This document shows, in pieces, positions 46,871 through 55,573 of a stretch of 64,000 nucleotides of DNA. A model generated the notes under the pieces. It ran no database searches. It was not told the DNA's origin and saw nothing but the letters and a program-made list of their open reading frames with translations. Each line of letters opens with the position of its first letter. Position 1 is the first letter of the stretch. Origin of the DNA: Microbacterium hydrocarbonoxydans (GTDB lineage: Bacteria > Actinomycetota > Actinomycetes > Actinomycetales > Microbacteriaceae); assembly GCF_900105205.1 (NCBI RefSeq), contig NZ_FNSQ01000005.1, positions 1,922,001 through 1,986,000 on the forward strand, read 5' to 3'. The translations under genes and the position numbers were made by a program.

Positions 46871-47955
46871 CTACGACCACCATCAGCGTGACGGGCGAGA
46901 ACCCCTACGACGTCAGCATCGGACGCGGCATCCTGGACCGGGTGTCGGCTGCCCTCGATCCTGGCGTGCGCAAGGTGCTCGTGGTGCACCCGCCGACCCT
47001 GGCGGCCCGCGCCGCCGAGCTGCGCGACCGGCTCCTCGCCGACGTCGCAGACGGACCGCGCGAGGTGCTGCTGGCGGAGGTGCCGGATGCCGAGCAGGGC
47101 AAGCGCATCGAGGTCGCTGCCTTCTGCTGGCAGGTCATGGGGCAGGCGGACTTCACGCGCACCGACGCGGTCGTCGGGTACGGCGGCGGTGCGGTCACCG
47201 ACCTCGCCGGCTTCGTGGCGGCGACCTGGCTGCGCGGAGTGCAGCTCGTGCAGGTGCCGACGACGGTGCTCGGTCTGGTCGATGCCTCGGTCGGCGGCAA
47301 GACCGGCATCAACACGGCGGAGGGCAAGAACCTCGTCGGCGCCTTCTGGGCGCCCCGCGCGGTCATCGGCGACCTCGACGAACTGGCGAGCCTCAGCCCG
47401 AACGAGGCGACCGCCGGCTTCGCCGAGGTGGTCAAGGCCGGATTCATCTGGGCACCGGAGATCCTCGACATCATCGAGGCGGATCCGGTCCGCGCGGTCG
47501 ACACGACCACGTCCGAGTTCCGCCGAGCCGTGGAACTCGCCATCGACATGAAGGCGAAGGTCGTCTCCGATGACTTCCGCGAGGCCGGCCAGCGCGAGAT
47601 CCTGAACTACGGGCACACGCTCGGCCATGCGATCGAGCACGCCGAACGGTACCGCTGGCGACATGGAGCCGCGGTCTCGATCGGGATGCTGTACGCGGCA
47701 GAGCTCTCCCGCCTCGCCGGTCGTCTCTCGGATGCCGCAGCGGAGCGGCACCGCACGGTGCTGGACTCGCTCGGGCTGCCGACCTCGTACCGCGCCGGTG
47801 CCTGGCCGCAGCTGCTGGCGACCATGCAGCGCGACAAGAAGAGCAGGGGCGGGATGCTCCGGTTCATCCTGCTCGACGACATCGCCAAGCCCACGGTGCT
47901 GCAGGCACCGGACGAGTCGCTCCTGTTCGCCGCCTACCAGGAGGTCGGCGCGTGA
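46867..47955 (+). CDS. aroB: 3-dehydroquinate synthase
   Basis: Cyclises DAHP to 3-dehydroquinate with NAD and a metal ion. The 362-aa protein shows [19 protein letters not shown], the segment [19 protein letters not shown], and metal ligands in FAEVVKAG and [15 protein letters not shown] 46867 overlaps the aroK stop and has GGAGAG upstream; an in-frame ATG at 46849 would add six residues within aroK and seems less likely. Confidence 0.96.
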   Translation: MTTTTISVTGENPYDVSIGRGILDRVSAALDPGVRKVLVVHPPTLAARAAELRDRLLADVADGPREVLLAEVPDAEQGKRIEVAAFCWQVMGQADFTRTDAVVGYGGGAVTDLAGFVAATWLRGVQLVQVPTTVLGLVDASVGGKTGINTAEGKNLVGAFWAPRAVIGDLDELASLSPNEATAGFAEVVKAGFIWAPEILDIIEADPVRAVDTTTSEFRRAVELAIDMKAKVVSDDFREAGQREILNYGHTLGHAIEHAERYRWRHGAAVSIGMLYAAELSRLAGRLSDAAAERHRTVLDSLGLPTSYRAGAWPQLLATMQRDKKSRGGMLRFILLDDIAKPTVLQAPDESLLFAAYQEVGA

Positions 47956-48389
47956 CGCGGCGGATCCTGCTGGTCAACGGACCGAACCTGAACCTCCTGG
48001 GCAGTCGCGAGCCCGAGGTCTACGGCACGGCGACGCTCGCGGACGTCGAACGGCTCACCACCGAGGCTGCGGCCGCGGAGGGCTTCGAGGTCCGCGCGCT
48101 GCAGAGCAATCATGAGGGCGTGCTGATCGACGCGATCCACGCCGCCCGCGAGGACTGCGCAGGGATCGTCATCAACCCCGGCGGACTCACGCACACCTCC
48201 GTCGCTCTGCGCGATGCACTCACGGGGGTCGCGCTGCCCTTCGCCGAGGTGCACATCTCCGACGTCTACGCGCGGGAGGCGTTCCGCCACCATTCGTACC
48301 TCCACGACGTCGCCGCGGTGCGCGTGATCGGCGAGGGCGTGGACGGGTATGTGAGCGCCGTGCGGCAGCTCGCAGCGCTGATCCCGTAG
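47952..48389 (+). CDS. aroQ: Type II 3-dehydroquinate dehydratase
   Basis: Converts 3-dehydroquinate to 3-dehydroshikimate. The 145-aa dodecameric-type enzyme has the start [17 protein letters not shown] with the catalytic Tyr, [27 protein letters not shown], and the base His in [21 protein letters not shown] overlaps the aroB stop. With aroE, aroC, aroK and aroB this gives five of the seven shikimate steps in one window; DAHP synthase and aroA are missing here. Confidence 0.96.
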   Translation: MTRRILLVNGPNLNLLGSREPEVYGTATLADVERLTTEAAAAEGFEVRALQSNHEGVLIDAIHAAREDCAGIVINPGGLTHTSVALRDALTGVALPFAEVHISDVYAREAFRHHSYLHDVAAVRVIGEGVDGYVSAVRQLAALIP

Positions 48390-48392
48390 AAT
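48387..48392 (+). promoter_or_regulatory. Promoter -10 for efp-nusB
   Basis: TAGAAT whose first three bases are the aroQ stop codon. It gives a leader of about 65 bases before efp. A clear -35 is not visible. An own promoter fits the need for constant EF-P and NusB levels. Confidence 0.5.
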
Positions 48393-48463
48393 CGACTGTC
48401 GGCCCACCCAGTCCACCTCGGACGCGAGCGGCCCCCAGACTCTAGGAACGGAAAGTCCCGCGC

Positions 48464-49024
48464 ATGGCATCTACCGCAGACATCAAGAACGGCGTCGTCC
48501 TCAGCATCGAGCGCCAGCTCTGGAGCGTCGTCGAGTTCCAGCACGTCAAGCCCGGCAAGGGAGGCGCGTTCGTCCGTACGAAGCTCAAGAACGTCATGAC
48601 CGGAAAGGTCGTCGACAAGACCTTCAACGCCGGCGCCAAGGTCGAGATCGAGAACGTCGACCGCCGTGACTACACCTACCTGTACACCGACGGCGACGGC
48701 TACGTCTTCATGGACCAGACCGACTACGACCAGATCACGGTCAGCGCCGCGACCGTCGGCGACGCGAAGAACTTCCTGCTCGAGAACCAGCAGGTCACGA
48801 TCGCGCTCAACAACGGCAACCCGCTGTACATCGATCTGCCGGCATCCGTGATCCTCGAGATCACCTACACGGAGCCGGGCCTGCAGGGCGATCGCTCTTC
48901 GGCCGGCACCAAGCCCGCGACGCTGGAGACCGGCTACGAGATCCAGGTCCCGCTGTTCGTAGAGACCGGCACCAAGGTCAAGGTCGACACGCGCACCGGC
49001 GACTACCTCGGCCGCGAGAAGTAA
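48464..49024 (+). CDS. efp: Elongation factor P
   Basis: Relieves ribosome stalling at proline runs. The 186-aa protein has the KOW-like first domain with the tip loop [13 protein letters not shown] and two OB domains; the end contains [16 protein letters not shown]. The tip residue is Lys (in PGKGG). No EpmA or EarP-type modification gene is seen nearby. nusB follows after 3 bp. EF-P should matter for the many Pro-rich proteins encoded nearby, such as MltG. Confidence 0.96.
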   Translation: MASTADIKNGVVLSIERQLWSVVEFQHVKPGKGGAFVRTKLKNVMTGKVVDKTFNAGAKVEIENVDRRDYTYLYTDGDGYVFMDQTDYDQITVSAATVGDAKNFLLENQQVTIALNNGNPLYIDLPASVILEITYTEPGLQGDRSSAGTKPATLETGYEIQVPLFVETGTKVKVDTRTGDYLGREK

Positions 49025-49027
49025 GGC

Positions 49028-49438
49028 GTGAGCGCCCGTACGAAGGCGCGTAAGCGCGCACTCGACATCCTGTTCTCCGCCGACGTCCGCGGCGACGACG
49101 TCTCGGTGACCCTGGCCGCCGAAGCCAAGCGCGCCGCGAGCGAGCCCGCCCGTGAGGCCTCGTGGCTCTACGCTCGCGAGGTCGTGGACGGCATCATCGA
49201 CCACCGCGACGAGATCGACGAGCAGATCACGACCCACAGTCGCGACTGGCGTCTCGAGCGGATGCCGGCCGTCGACCGTGCGCTGCTGCGCATCGGCGTC
49301 TGGGAGATCCTGTTCAACGACGAGGTGCCGACCGCCGTCGCGATCGATGAGGCCGTCGAACTCGCCAAGGAGTTCTCGACCGACGACTCCGGCGCCTTCG
49401 TGCACGGTGTCCTCGCGCGGGTCTCACGCGCAGCCTGA
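49028..49438 (+). CDS. nusB: Transcription antitermination factor NusB
   Basis: Binds boxA RNA with S10 to support rRNA transcription. The 136-aa all-helical protein starts with the conserved RTKARKRALDILFSAD and has RLERMPAVDRALLRIGVWEI and PTAVAIDEAVELAKEFST. GTG 49028 lies 3 bp after efp. The position next to efp is conserved among actinobacteria. Confidence 0.95.
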   Translation: MSARTKARKRALDILFSADVRGDDVSVTLAAEAKRAASEPAREASWLYAREVVDGIIDHRDEIDEQITTHSRDWRLERMPAVDRALLRIGVWEILFNDEVPTAVAIDEAVELAKEFSTDDSGAFVHGVLARVSRAA

Positions 49439-49494
49439 ACGACGACTCCGAACGCGGCGACCTCGATGTCCGAGGCAGCCGGAAGGATGGGACG

Positions 49495-52400
49495 ATGCCT
49501 GCGCCGCACGTCGATCTCCGCGACCTGATGCACATCACCGATGTCGGCGGGTACCAGCGCGGTCTCGCCTACTTCCGTGAGGGCAACGTCCTCGACGTCG
49601 TCTGGCACGAGGATCTCCTCGAGCTCGAGGGGCACGTCCGCGGAAGCGCCGATGCGCAGTACGTGACGGAGATCGTCTTCCACTCCTCGAACGGCACGCG
49701 CCGGATGCGCACGACGCGCTGCACGTGCCCGGTCCGCACCGGATGCAAGCACGTCGTCGCGACCGTGCTGGCGTCGAACGTGCACGAGTACTCGCAGCAG
49801 AAGGTGGCGCTGCAGACGCCGCCCGAGCCCACGCCCGTACCGCGGGCCGCCCCGAGCGCCTCGTGGCGGAGCCTTCTCGACCCCTCCGTCTCGCGTCATC
49901 CGCAGCCGCTCGCCCTGGGGGTGGAACTCCGCCACCGCGACTCGCGCGAGGAGAATCACTGGGGGCCGCGGCCGGTGCGCGCCGCGACTGCGCGTGACCT
50001 CGCCCGGCCGAGCGGCGAGCTGCTGCTGGCGATCCGTCCGCTGATGCGCAGCGCGCAGACCGGGGCGTGGATCCAGGGCGCCGCGGGGTGGGATGCCGTG
50101 CGCCGCGACGTGTCGCAGTTCGGCCGCGAGCAGAACCGCTGGTTCGGAGACCTGCTCAGCATCTCGCGCGATTCGCTGCTGTCGGGCAACGCCGGCGAGT
50201 GGCTGGTCCTCGACCAGGTCGAGTCCCCGCTGCTGTGGGGACAGCTGCGCTCAGCCGCTGAGGTCGGCATCCCTCTCGTCTCGAGTCAGAAGAGCGCCTC
50301 GGTGCGCATCGCGACGGCGGCGGAGGTCTCGACCCTGATCGCCCGAGCGGACGACGGCTCGCTGTCGGTGACCGCTGACGTGCGCATCGACGATCAGCCG
50401 GTGCCCGCAGCGGAGGTGCACCCGATCGGCCGCACCGGCGTCTACGCCGCGCGGCTCGTCGGAGCGCGCATCGAGATCGTGCTCGCGGAGTCGACGCTCA
50501 GCGAGCAGACCCGTGCGCTGCTCGCCACGGCCGCGCCGATCGAGGTGCCTGCATCCGACGAGGCGGCGTTCATCGCCGACGCGTATCCCCTGCTTGCCAG
50601 ACGAGGGGCGGTGCACACGGTCGGTGCCGTCGATCTTCCCGCCGTCCCCGCACCTGAACCCGTGCTCACCGTCACATACGAGCGCGGGGATGTCGTCAGC
50701 TATGCGTTCGAGTGGTCGTACGGGGAGTTCGGCCGTGTGCCGTTCGCCTGGAACGGCGCGGCAGTGCGCGACGCCGACGCGGAGGCGACCGTGCGGGCGA
50801 CGATCGAGACCGTGTGGCAGGAGTTCCGCAGCACCAGTTTCCGCCCTGCCGGGTCTCTCCACGACATCGATGCCGCCGCGTTCGTCGCCGAATGCGTCCC
50901 GGCACTCGAGGCGGCAGGGGTCTCGGTCGAGTCGCGAGGAGCGCGCAAGGAGTATCGCGAGCTGACCGGCGACCCCCTGGTGAAGGTCACCACGGTCGAG
51001 ACGACGGACTCGGACTGGTTCGATCTGGGCATCCTGGTGACGATCGACGGTCGGCGGATCCCGTTCGGCCCGCTGTTCACGGCGATGAGCCGCGGCCGTA
51101 AGAAGCTGCTGCTCTCGGACGGCGGATACTTCTCGTTGAATCATCCGGCCCTCGATCGACTGCGTGACCTGATCGAGGAGGCCGGGGAGCTCGACGAATG
51201 GGAGACCGGCCCGCGGATCAGCCGGTATCAGGTCGACCTCTGGGAGGAGTTCGAGGACCTCGCCGACGAGGCGGAGCCCGCCGTCAGCTGGCGAGCCACT
51301 GCCGACGGTCTCCGCCAGGCCACCGGAGTTCCCGAGAGTCCGGTGCCCGAGGGGGTGCTCGCCGACCTGCGGCCGTATCAGAAGGCCGGCTTCGACTGGT
51401 TGGCCTTCCTCTGGCGGCATCGGCTCGGCGGGATCCTCGCGGACGACATGGGGTTGGGCAAGACCCTGCAGCTGCTCACGTTCATCCAGCACACGAGAGT
51501 GCAGGGGGAGACGCGGCCCTTCCTCGTGCTGGCGCCCACCTCGGTGCTCAGCACCTGGCGGTCGGAGGCCGCGCGGTTCACACCCGGACTCCGCGTCGCG
51601 GTCGTCGACAGCACGAGCACAGGCGGCAGACGGGCCGACACACTGGCCTCGGCCGCGGCATCCGCAGACATCGTGGTGAGCTCCTACACCGTGGCACGTC
51701 TCGACGAGATGGAGTTCGGGAGGATCGAGTGGGCGGGGCTGATCCTCGACGAGGCGCAGTTCGTCAAGAACCCCAAGACACGGCTGCATCGCGCGATCTC
51801 GACATTCCACGCGGATGTCACCTACGCCGTCACCGGAACCCCGATGGAGAACAGCCTCACGGAGCTGTGGTCGCTGCTGAAGCTCGCCGCTCCCGGCCTC
51901 TTCCCGTCGGCTCGCAAGTTCCGCGACCGCTACATCCATCCGATCGAGAAGGGCAAGGTGCCGGAGAACGAAGAGGGCGGCACGTATCGCGCCCGACGTC
52001 TCGCCCAGCTGCGGCGCCGGGTGCGCCCGCTCATGCTCCGCCGGACGAAGGAACTGGTCGCCCCCGATCTCCCGGACAAGCAGGAGCAGCTGCTCGAGGT
52101 CGAGCTGAGCGCCGAGCACCGCGCACTGTACGACGTCGTGCTCCAGCGCGAACGCCAGAAGGTGCTGGGACTGATCGACGATCTCGACCGCAACAGGTTC
52201 ATCGTGTTCCGCTCGCTCACCCTGCTGCGCATGCTGAGCCTCGCCCCGGCGCTGGTCGACGACGCGGATGCGGAGATCGGGTCGAGCAAGCTCGACACCC
52301 TCCTCGAACGGGTCGTGGAGCTGCAGGCCGAGGGACACCGTGCGCTCGTCTTCAGCCAGTTCACCTCGTTCCTGGATCTGGCCGCCGCGCGTCTCGAGGC

Positions 52401-52791
52401 GGCCGGCATCCCGTACGCCCACCTCGACGGCTCCACGCGACACCGCGAGCAGGTCATCGACGGGTTCAAGGCGGGGGAGCAGCCGGTCTTCCTGATCAGT
52501 CTGAAGGCGGGTGGGTTCGGGCTCACGCTCACCGAGGCCGACTACGTCTTCCTGCTGGATCCCTGGTGGAACCCGGCGGCCGAGGAGCAGGCGATCGACC
52601 GCACGCACCGTATCGGTCAGACGAGCCAGGTCTTCGTCTACCGGATGATCTCGACGGGCACGATCGAGGAGAAGGTGCTGGAGCTGCAGCGGCGCAAGGC
52701 GCGGCTCTTCACCGCCGTGATGGACGACGACGAGCTGTTCGCGCAGTCGCTCACGGCAGACGACATCAAGGGACTCTTCGAGGATCGATGA
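49495..52791 (+). CDS. SNF2-family helicase with SWIM zinc finger
   Basis: A 1,098-aa DNA-translocase-type ATPase. The SWIM finger near residues 75-93 (CTCPVRTGCKHVVA) should bind zinc. A long middle region without recognised domains follows. The SNF2 core has the Walker A segment DDMGLGKTLQLL (about 652-663), Walker B LILDEAQFVKNP (about 751), TGTPMENSLTELWSLLK, and the C-terminal helicase motifs VFSQFTSFLD, LKAGGFGLTLTEADYV and DRTHRIGQT. Bacterial relatives (HelZ/RapA-like) are linked to transcription recycling or repair; the exact role is unknown. No methylase or nuclease partner is nearby, so a restriction or defence role is not indicated. Confidence 0.9.
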   Translation: MPAPHVDLRDLMHITDVGGYQRGLAYFREGNVLDVVWHEDLLELEGHVRGSADAQYVTEIVFHSSNGTRRMRTTRCTCPVRTGCKHVVATVLASNVHEYSQQKVALQTPPEPTPVPRAAPSASWRSLLDPSVSRHPQPLALGVELRHRDSREENHWGPRPVRAATARDLARPSGELLLAIRPLMRSAQTGAWIQGAAGWDAVRRDVSQFGREQNRWFGDLLSISRDSLLSGNAGEWLVLDQVESPLLWGQLRSAAEVGIPLVSSQKSASVRIATAAEVSTLIARADDGSLSVTADVRIDDQPVPAAEVHPIGRTGVYAARLVGARIEIVLAESTLSEQTRALLATAAPIEVPASDEAAFIADAYPLLARRGAVHTVGAVDLPAVPAPEPVLTVTYERGDVVSYAFEWSYGEFGRVPFAWNGAAVRDADAEATVRATIETVWQEFRSTSFRPAGSLHDIDAAAFVAECVPALEAAGVSVESRGARKEYRELTGDPLVKVTTVETTDSDWFDLGILVTIDGRRIPFGPLFTAMSRGRKKLLLSDGGYFSLNHPALDRLRDLIEEAGELDEWETGPRISRYQVDLWEEFEDLADEAEPAVSWRATADGLRQATGVPESPVPEGVLADLRPYQKAGFDWLAFLWRHRLGGILADDMGLGKTLQLLTFIQHTRVQGETRPFLVLAPTSVLSTWRSEAARFTPGLRVAVVDSTSTGGRRADTLASAAASADIVVSSYTVARLDEMEFGRIEWAGLILDEAQFVKNPKTRLHRAISTFHADVTYAVTGTPMENSLTELWSLLKLAAPGLFPSARKFRDRYIHPIEKGKVPENEEGGTYRARRLAQLRRRVRPLMLRRTKELVAPDLPDKQEQLLEVELSAEHRALYDVVLQRERQKVLGLIDDLDRNRFIVFRSLTLLRMLSLAPALVDDADAEIGSSKLDTLLERVVELQAEGHRALVFSQFTSFLDLAAARLEAAGIPYAHLDGSTRHREQVIDGFKAGEQPVFLISLKAGGFGLTLTEADYVFLLDPWWNPAAEEQAIDRTHRIGQTSQVFVYRMISTGTIEEKVLELQRRKARLFTAVMDDDELFAQSLTADDIKGLFEDR

Positions 52792-52834
52792 TTTCTCCCG
52801 GCCGGGTCACCGCATCCGCCCAGGACCCCATCGG

Positions 52835-52840
52835 TAGAAT
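52835..52840 (+). promoter_or_regulatory. Promoter -10 for the MBL-Rieske gene
   Basis: TAGAAT, about 26 bp before AGGAGG-ATTGC-ATG. The leader would be about 20 bases. It implies that the MBL-Rieske gene and the 174-aa gene behind it form a separate transcript from the SNF2 gene. Confidence 0.5.
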
Positions 52841-52866
52841 CGAACGGCTCACTTCAGGAGGATTGC

Positions 52867-54444
52867 ATGCGGATCACGGGACTCGGCCACGCCGGGATGT
52901 TCATCGAGACGGTCGGCGGGAACATCATCTGCGACCCCGTCCTCGGGCCTTCCTTCTTCGGCTCCTGGTTCCCGTTCCCCGACAACAGGGGGCTCGACTG
53001 GGAGCGGTTCGGTCGGGAGGCCGACTTCCTCTACATCTCGCACCGGCACCGCGATCACTTCGATCCTGCGCTGCTCGAGCGATACATCCGCAAGGACATC
53101 GAGGTGCTGCTTCCCGAATACCCGATCGATGACCTCGAACAGGACATCAGGGCCCTCGGCTACACGAACATCACGTATGCGCCCGCCGGGGAGATCATCG
53201 AGCGCGGCGAACTGAAGATCATGATCACCCCGCTGCGGGCGCCGAGTGACGGCCCGATCGGAGACTCGTCGCTGAGCGTCGACGACGGCACGGGCTCTGT
53301 GCTCAATCAGAACGACTCGCATCCGCTCGACCTCGACGCCCTGCTGCACTTCGGCAAGCCTGACGCGTACTTCACCCAGGTGTCCGGAGCGATCTGGTGG
53401 CCGATGGTCTACGACCTGCCGATGGACGCCAAGCAGAACTTCGCGAAGCTGAAGCGCGACGCTCAGAACAAGCGCGCCATGTACTACATCGACAAGGTCG
53501 ACGCGCCGCACGTCTTCCCGATGGCAGGGCCGCCGATGTTCCTGCGCGACGACCTCTTCGACTTCAACGGCATGGGGCGCAACGGCGAGTCGATCTTCAC
53601 CGACCAGAAGCAGTTCCTCGCGCACATGAAGGAGCTGTCGCCGCAGTATGCCGGACACCTCTTCGTCCCCGGGACCGTGGTCACTGTCGACGGGGGAGAG
53701 GTGTCGACCGAGCAGTCGCTCTACACCGAGGCGGAGCTCGCCCACATCTTCGACGAGAAGTGGGACTACCTGGAGGAGCAGCGCGCCTCGCGTCAGCAGG
53801 AGCTCCGCGACGAGGAGGCCTCCCGCGCCGCGGTCCTTCCCGCCGCCGAGATGCTCGAAGAGCTCAAGACCTGGTGGGAGCCGCTGCTGAAGAAGTCGCG
53901 CACCATCCGTCTCGGCGTCGGCGGCTGCGTGCGCTTCCGGATCGGTGACCTCGACATGGTCGTCGACTTCCCCCGAGCAAAGGTCCGCGAGTACGCGGGC
54001 GAGGAGTGCATCTACTGGTACACGATCCCCGCCGACCTGGTCTCGACGAACATCCGCGACCACGAGATCGACTGGTCGAACTCGATCTTCCTGTCGATGC
54101 AGTTCCAGGTCGGACGCAGCGGCAAGTTCAACGAGTTCCTCACGACTTTCCTCAAGTGCCTGTCGGTGGATCGCATCGAGTACGTCGAGAACTGGTACCA
54201 GGAGCAGACGGATCAGACCGAGGATGCCGAGATCGGCGACTGGGTCGTGCAGCGCCGCTGCCCGCACCTGCGCGCTGACCTCACCAAGACCGGGAAGGTC
54301 GATGAGGACGGCATCCTGACGTGCAGCATGCACGACTGGAAGTGGGATCTCAAGACCGGGCGGTGCCTGTCGACGAGCGGCCACCCGATCCGGTCGAGCA
54401 AGATCGACGAGGTCACCGACGCCGTGCTCCGCGAGGCCAGCTGA
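52867..54444 (+). CDS. Metallo-beta-lactamase fold / C-terminal Rieske fusion protein
   Basis: The 525-aa protein starts with a metallo-beta-lactamase-like domain (GHAGMFIETVGGNIICDP; metal motif H59-R-H61-R-D-H64). A middle region rich in charged helices follows (about 270-345). A Rieske [2Fe-2S] motif comes at the end: C465-P-H467 and C486-S-M-H489. The combination recalls CMP-N-acetylneuraminate hydroxylase (CMAH) type proteins, in which I recall the Rieske part coming first; here it is last. An oxidoreductase or oxygenase acting on a sugar-like or lipid-like substrate is possible; nothing in the neighbourhood fixes it. No signal peptide. AGGAGG precedes ATG. Confidence 0.8.
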   Translation: MRITGLGHAGMFIETVGGNIICDPVLGPSFFGSWFPFPDNRGLDWERFGREADFLYISHRHRDHFDPALLERYIRKDIEVLLPEYPIDDLEQDIRALGYTNITYAPAGEIIERGELKIMITPLRAPSDGPIGDSSLSVDDGTGSVLNQNDSHPLDLDALLHFGKPDAYFTQVSGAIWWPMVYDLPMDAKQNFAKLKRDAQNKRAMYYIDKVDAPHVFPMAGPPMFLRDDLFDFNGMGRNGESIFTDQKQFLAHMKELSPQYAGHLFVPGTVVTVDGGEVSTEQSLYTEAELAHIFDEKWDYLEEQRASRQQELRDEEASRAAVLPAAEMLEELKTWWEPLLKKSRTIRLGVGGCVRFRIGDLDMVVDFPRAKVREYAGEECIYWYTIPADLVSTNIRDHEIDWSNSIFLSMQFQVGRSGKFNEFLTTFLKCLSVDRIEYVENWYQEQTDQTEDAEIGDWVVQRRCPHLRADLTKTGKVDEDGILTCSMHDWKWDLKTGRCLSTSGHPIRSSKIDEVTDAVLREAS

Positions 54445-54446
54445 TC

Positions 54447-54971
54447 GTGCCGGGAATCGACCCCGGCGGTCCGCTCAGCGGCGCCAGGTGGGTCGCGCGC
54501 TCCACGACGGATCGACTGGTCCGCGTCGCCCAGGGGTTTCTGCAGGCAGAGGGCTTCGAGGAGCGACCGGACTGCTCCGTGGAGCAGCTCGCTGCCGCGA
54601 GCGAGGAGTGGGTGACCAGCGTGCTGAGCGTCGGCGCGGAGAAGCCCGCGCGCCGGCGATGGTGGGCGCTGCGATCGAGCGATGTCACGACAGTGCAGGT
54701 CGGCAGTCTTCCGCACACCGTGGTGGTCGCCGCTGCACGCCCCGTCGCATCCGGGGTGGCTGAGCTGGTCGTCTTCCCCTTCGTCTCCGGCGCCGCGGAT
54801 GCCGCGCATGCCGAGGCCGTCGCACCGCGCATCGCGTCCGCTCTCGCGAGGATCACCGAGGCGGCAGGGGCCGAGACCGCGATGCTCTCGCACGAGGCGC
54901 TGACCGAGCCGCCCGCCGACGGCTTCCCAACCTCTCGAGATGCTGTCCGTCACAGGCTCGGATGGGACTGA
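54447..54971 (+). CDS. Hypothetical protein after MBL-Rieske gene
   Basis: A 174-aa protein starting with GTG 3 bp after the MBL-Rieske stop, so the two are almost surely co-transcribed. The middle has a basic/aromatic patch (KPARRRWWALRSS) followed by strands (TVQVGSLPHTVVVAAARP, VAELVVFPFVSG), then an Ala-rich helix (VAPRIASALARITEAAG). No membrane helix or signal is visible. I do not recognise a domain. An open frame extends upstream but overlaps the previous gene. It may assist or bind the MBL-Rieske protein (inference from linkage only). Confidence 0.6.
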   Translation: MPGIDPGGPLSGARWVARSTTDRLVRVAQGFLQAEGFEERPDCSVEQLAAASEEWVTSVLSVGAEKPARRRWWALRSSDVTTVQVGSLPHTVVVAAARPVASGVAELVVFPFVSGAADAAHAEAVAPRIASALARITEAAGAETAMLSHEALTEPPADGFPTSRDAVRHRLGWD

Positions 54972-54981
54972 TCGCACCCGC

Positions 54982-54987
54982 TAGACT
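54982..54987 (+). promoter_or_regulatory. Promoter -10 of the pyr operon
   Basis: TAGACT 10 bp after the previous stop. A start near 54994 gives a leader of about 50 bases that holds the predicted PyrR-binding loop and the pyrR ribosome-binding site. Confidence 0.5.
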
Positions 54988-55002
54988 GGATGCATCGAGC
55001 AA

Positions 55003-55033
55003 CCTTTAACACCGTCCTGTGAGGCGGAGAAGG
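55003..55033 (+). promoter_or_regulatory. Predicted PyrR-binding RNA loop over the pyrR ribosome-binding site
   Basis: TCCTGTGAGG (55015-55024) matches the PyrR-binding loop consensus (UCCNGNGAGG). It is closed by CCG (55012-55014) with CGG (55025-55027), and lower by CCTT (55003-55006) with AAGG (55030-55033). The AAGG is part of the pyrR Shine-Dalgarno (AAGGGAG), so PyrR-UMP binding would block translation, as reported for mycobacterial pyr leaders. No terminator follows, so attenuation is unlikely. Confidence 0.7.
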
Positions 55034-55042
55034 GAGCGGCTG

Positions 55043-55573
55043 ATGAGTGCACGCACGATTCTGCACGAAGCCGACATATCGCGGGCTCTGACCCGCATCG
55101 CACACGAGATCCTCGAGTCCAATCGGGGGGCTGAGAACCTCGTCCTGCTGGGCATCCCGACCCGCGGCGTGACTCTCGCCCGTCGCCTCGCCGCTCTGAT
55201 CGGCGAGATCGCCCAGACCTCCGTCCCGGTCGGCGCGCTGGATGTCACGATGTTCCGCGACGACCTCGCCAAGCACCCGACCCGCTCGCCGCGGCCGACC
55301 GAGATCCCTGCCGGCGGGATCGACGGCAGGACGATCGTCCTCGTCGACGATGTGCTGTTCTCCGGCCGCAGCATCCGTGCCGCCCTCGACGCCCTGCAGT
55401 CGATCGGGCGTCCGTCGGTCGTGCGGCTCGCCATCCTCGTGGATCGCGGACACCGCGAACTGCCGATCCGCCCCGACTTCGTCGGGAAGAACATCCCCTC
55501 GTCCCGTCAGGAGCGTGTCAACGTACGCCTGACGGAGGACGACGGGGCCGAGGAGGTGACGATCGAAGCATGA
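55043..55573 (+). CDS. pyrR: Pyrimidine operon regulator PyrR (with UPRTase fold)
   Basis: A 176-aa type I phosphoribosyltransferase fold protein that binds pyr mRNA when UMP is high; many also have weak uracil phosphoribosyltransferase activity. PRPP motif: [19 protein letters not shown] (about 95-113). Other family features are [10 protein letters not shown] and [17 protein letters not shown] 55043 with AAGGGAG upstream was chosen over an ATG-less extension to 55019 that would run into the RNA loop. It overlaps pyrB by ATGA. Confidence 0.95.
   Translation: MSARTILHEADISRALTRIAHEILESNRGAENLVLLGIPTRGVTLARRLAALIGEIAQTSVPVGALDVTMFRDDLAKHPTRSPRPTEIPAGGIDGRTIVLVDDVLFSGRSIRAALDALQSIGRPSVVRLAILVDRGHRELPIRPDFVGKNIPSSRQERVNVRLTEDDGAEEVTIEA

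Noticed and set aside
50251..52608. 785-codon minus-strand frame opposite the SNF2 gene
   Set aside because: Antisense shadow with no domain, while the plus frame has all SNF2 motifs.
49495..54971. A defence island (DISARM- or BREX-like) around the SNF2 helicase
   Set aside because: No methyltransferase, nuclease, phospholipase D or other defence partner is next to it; both sides are core operons.
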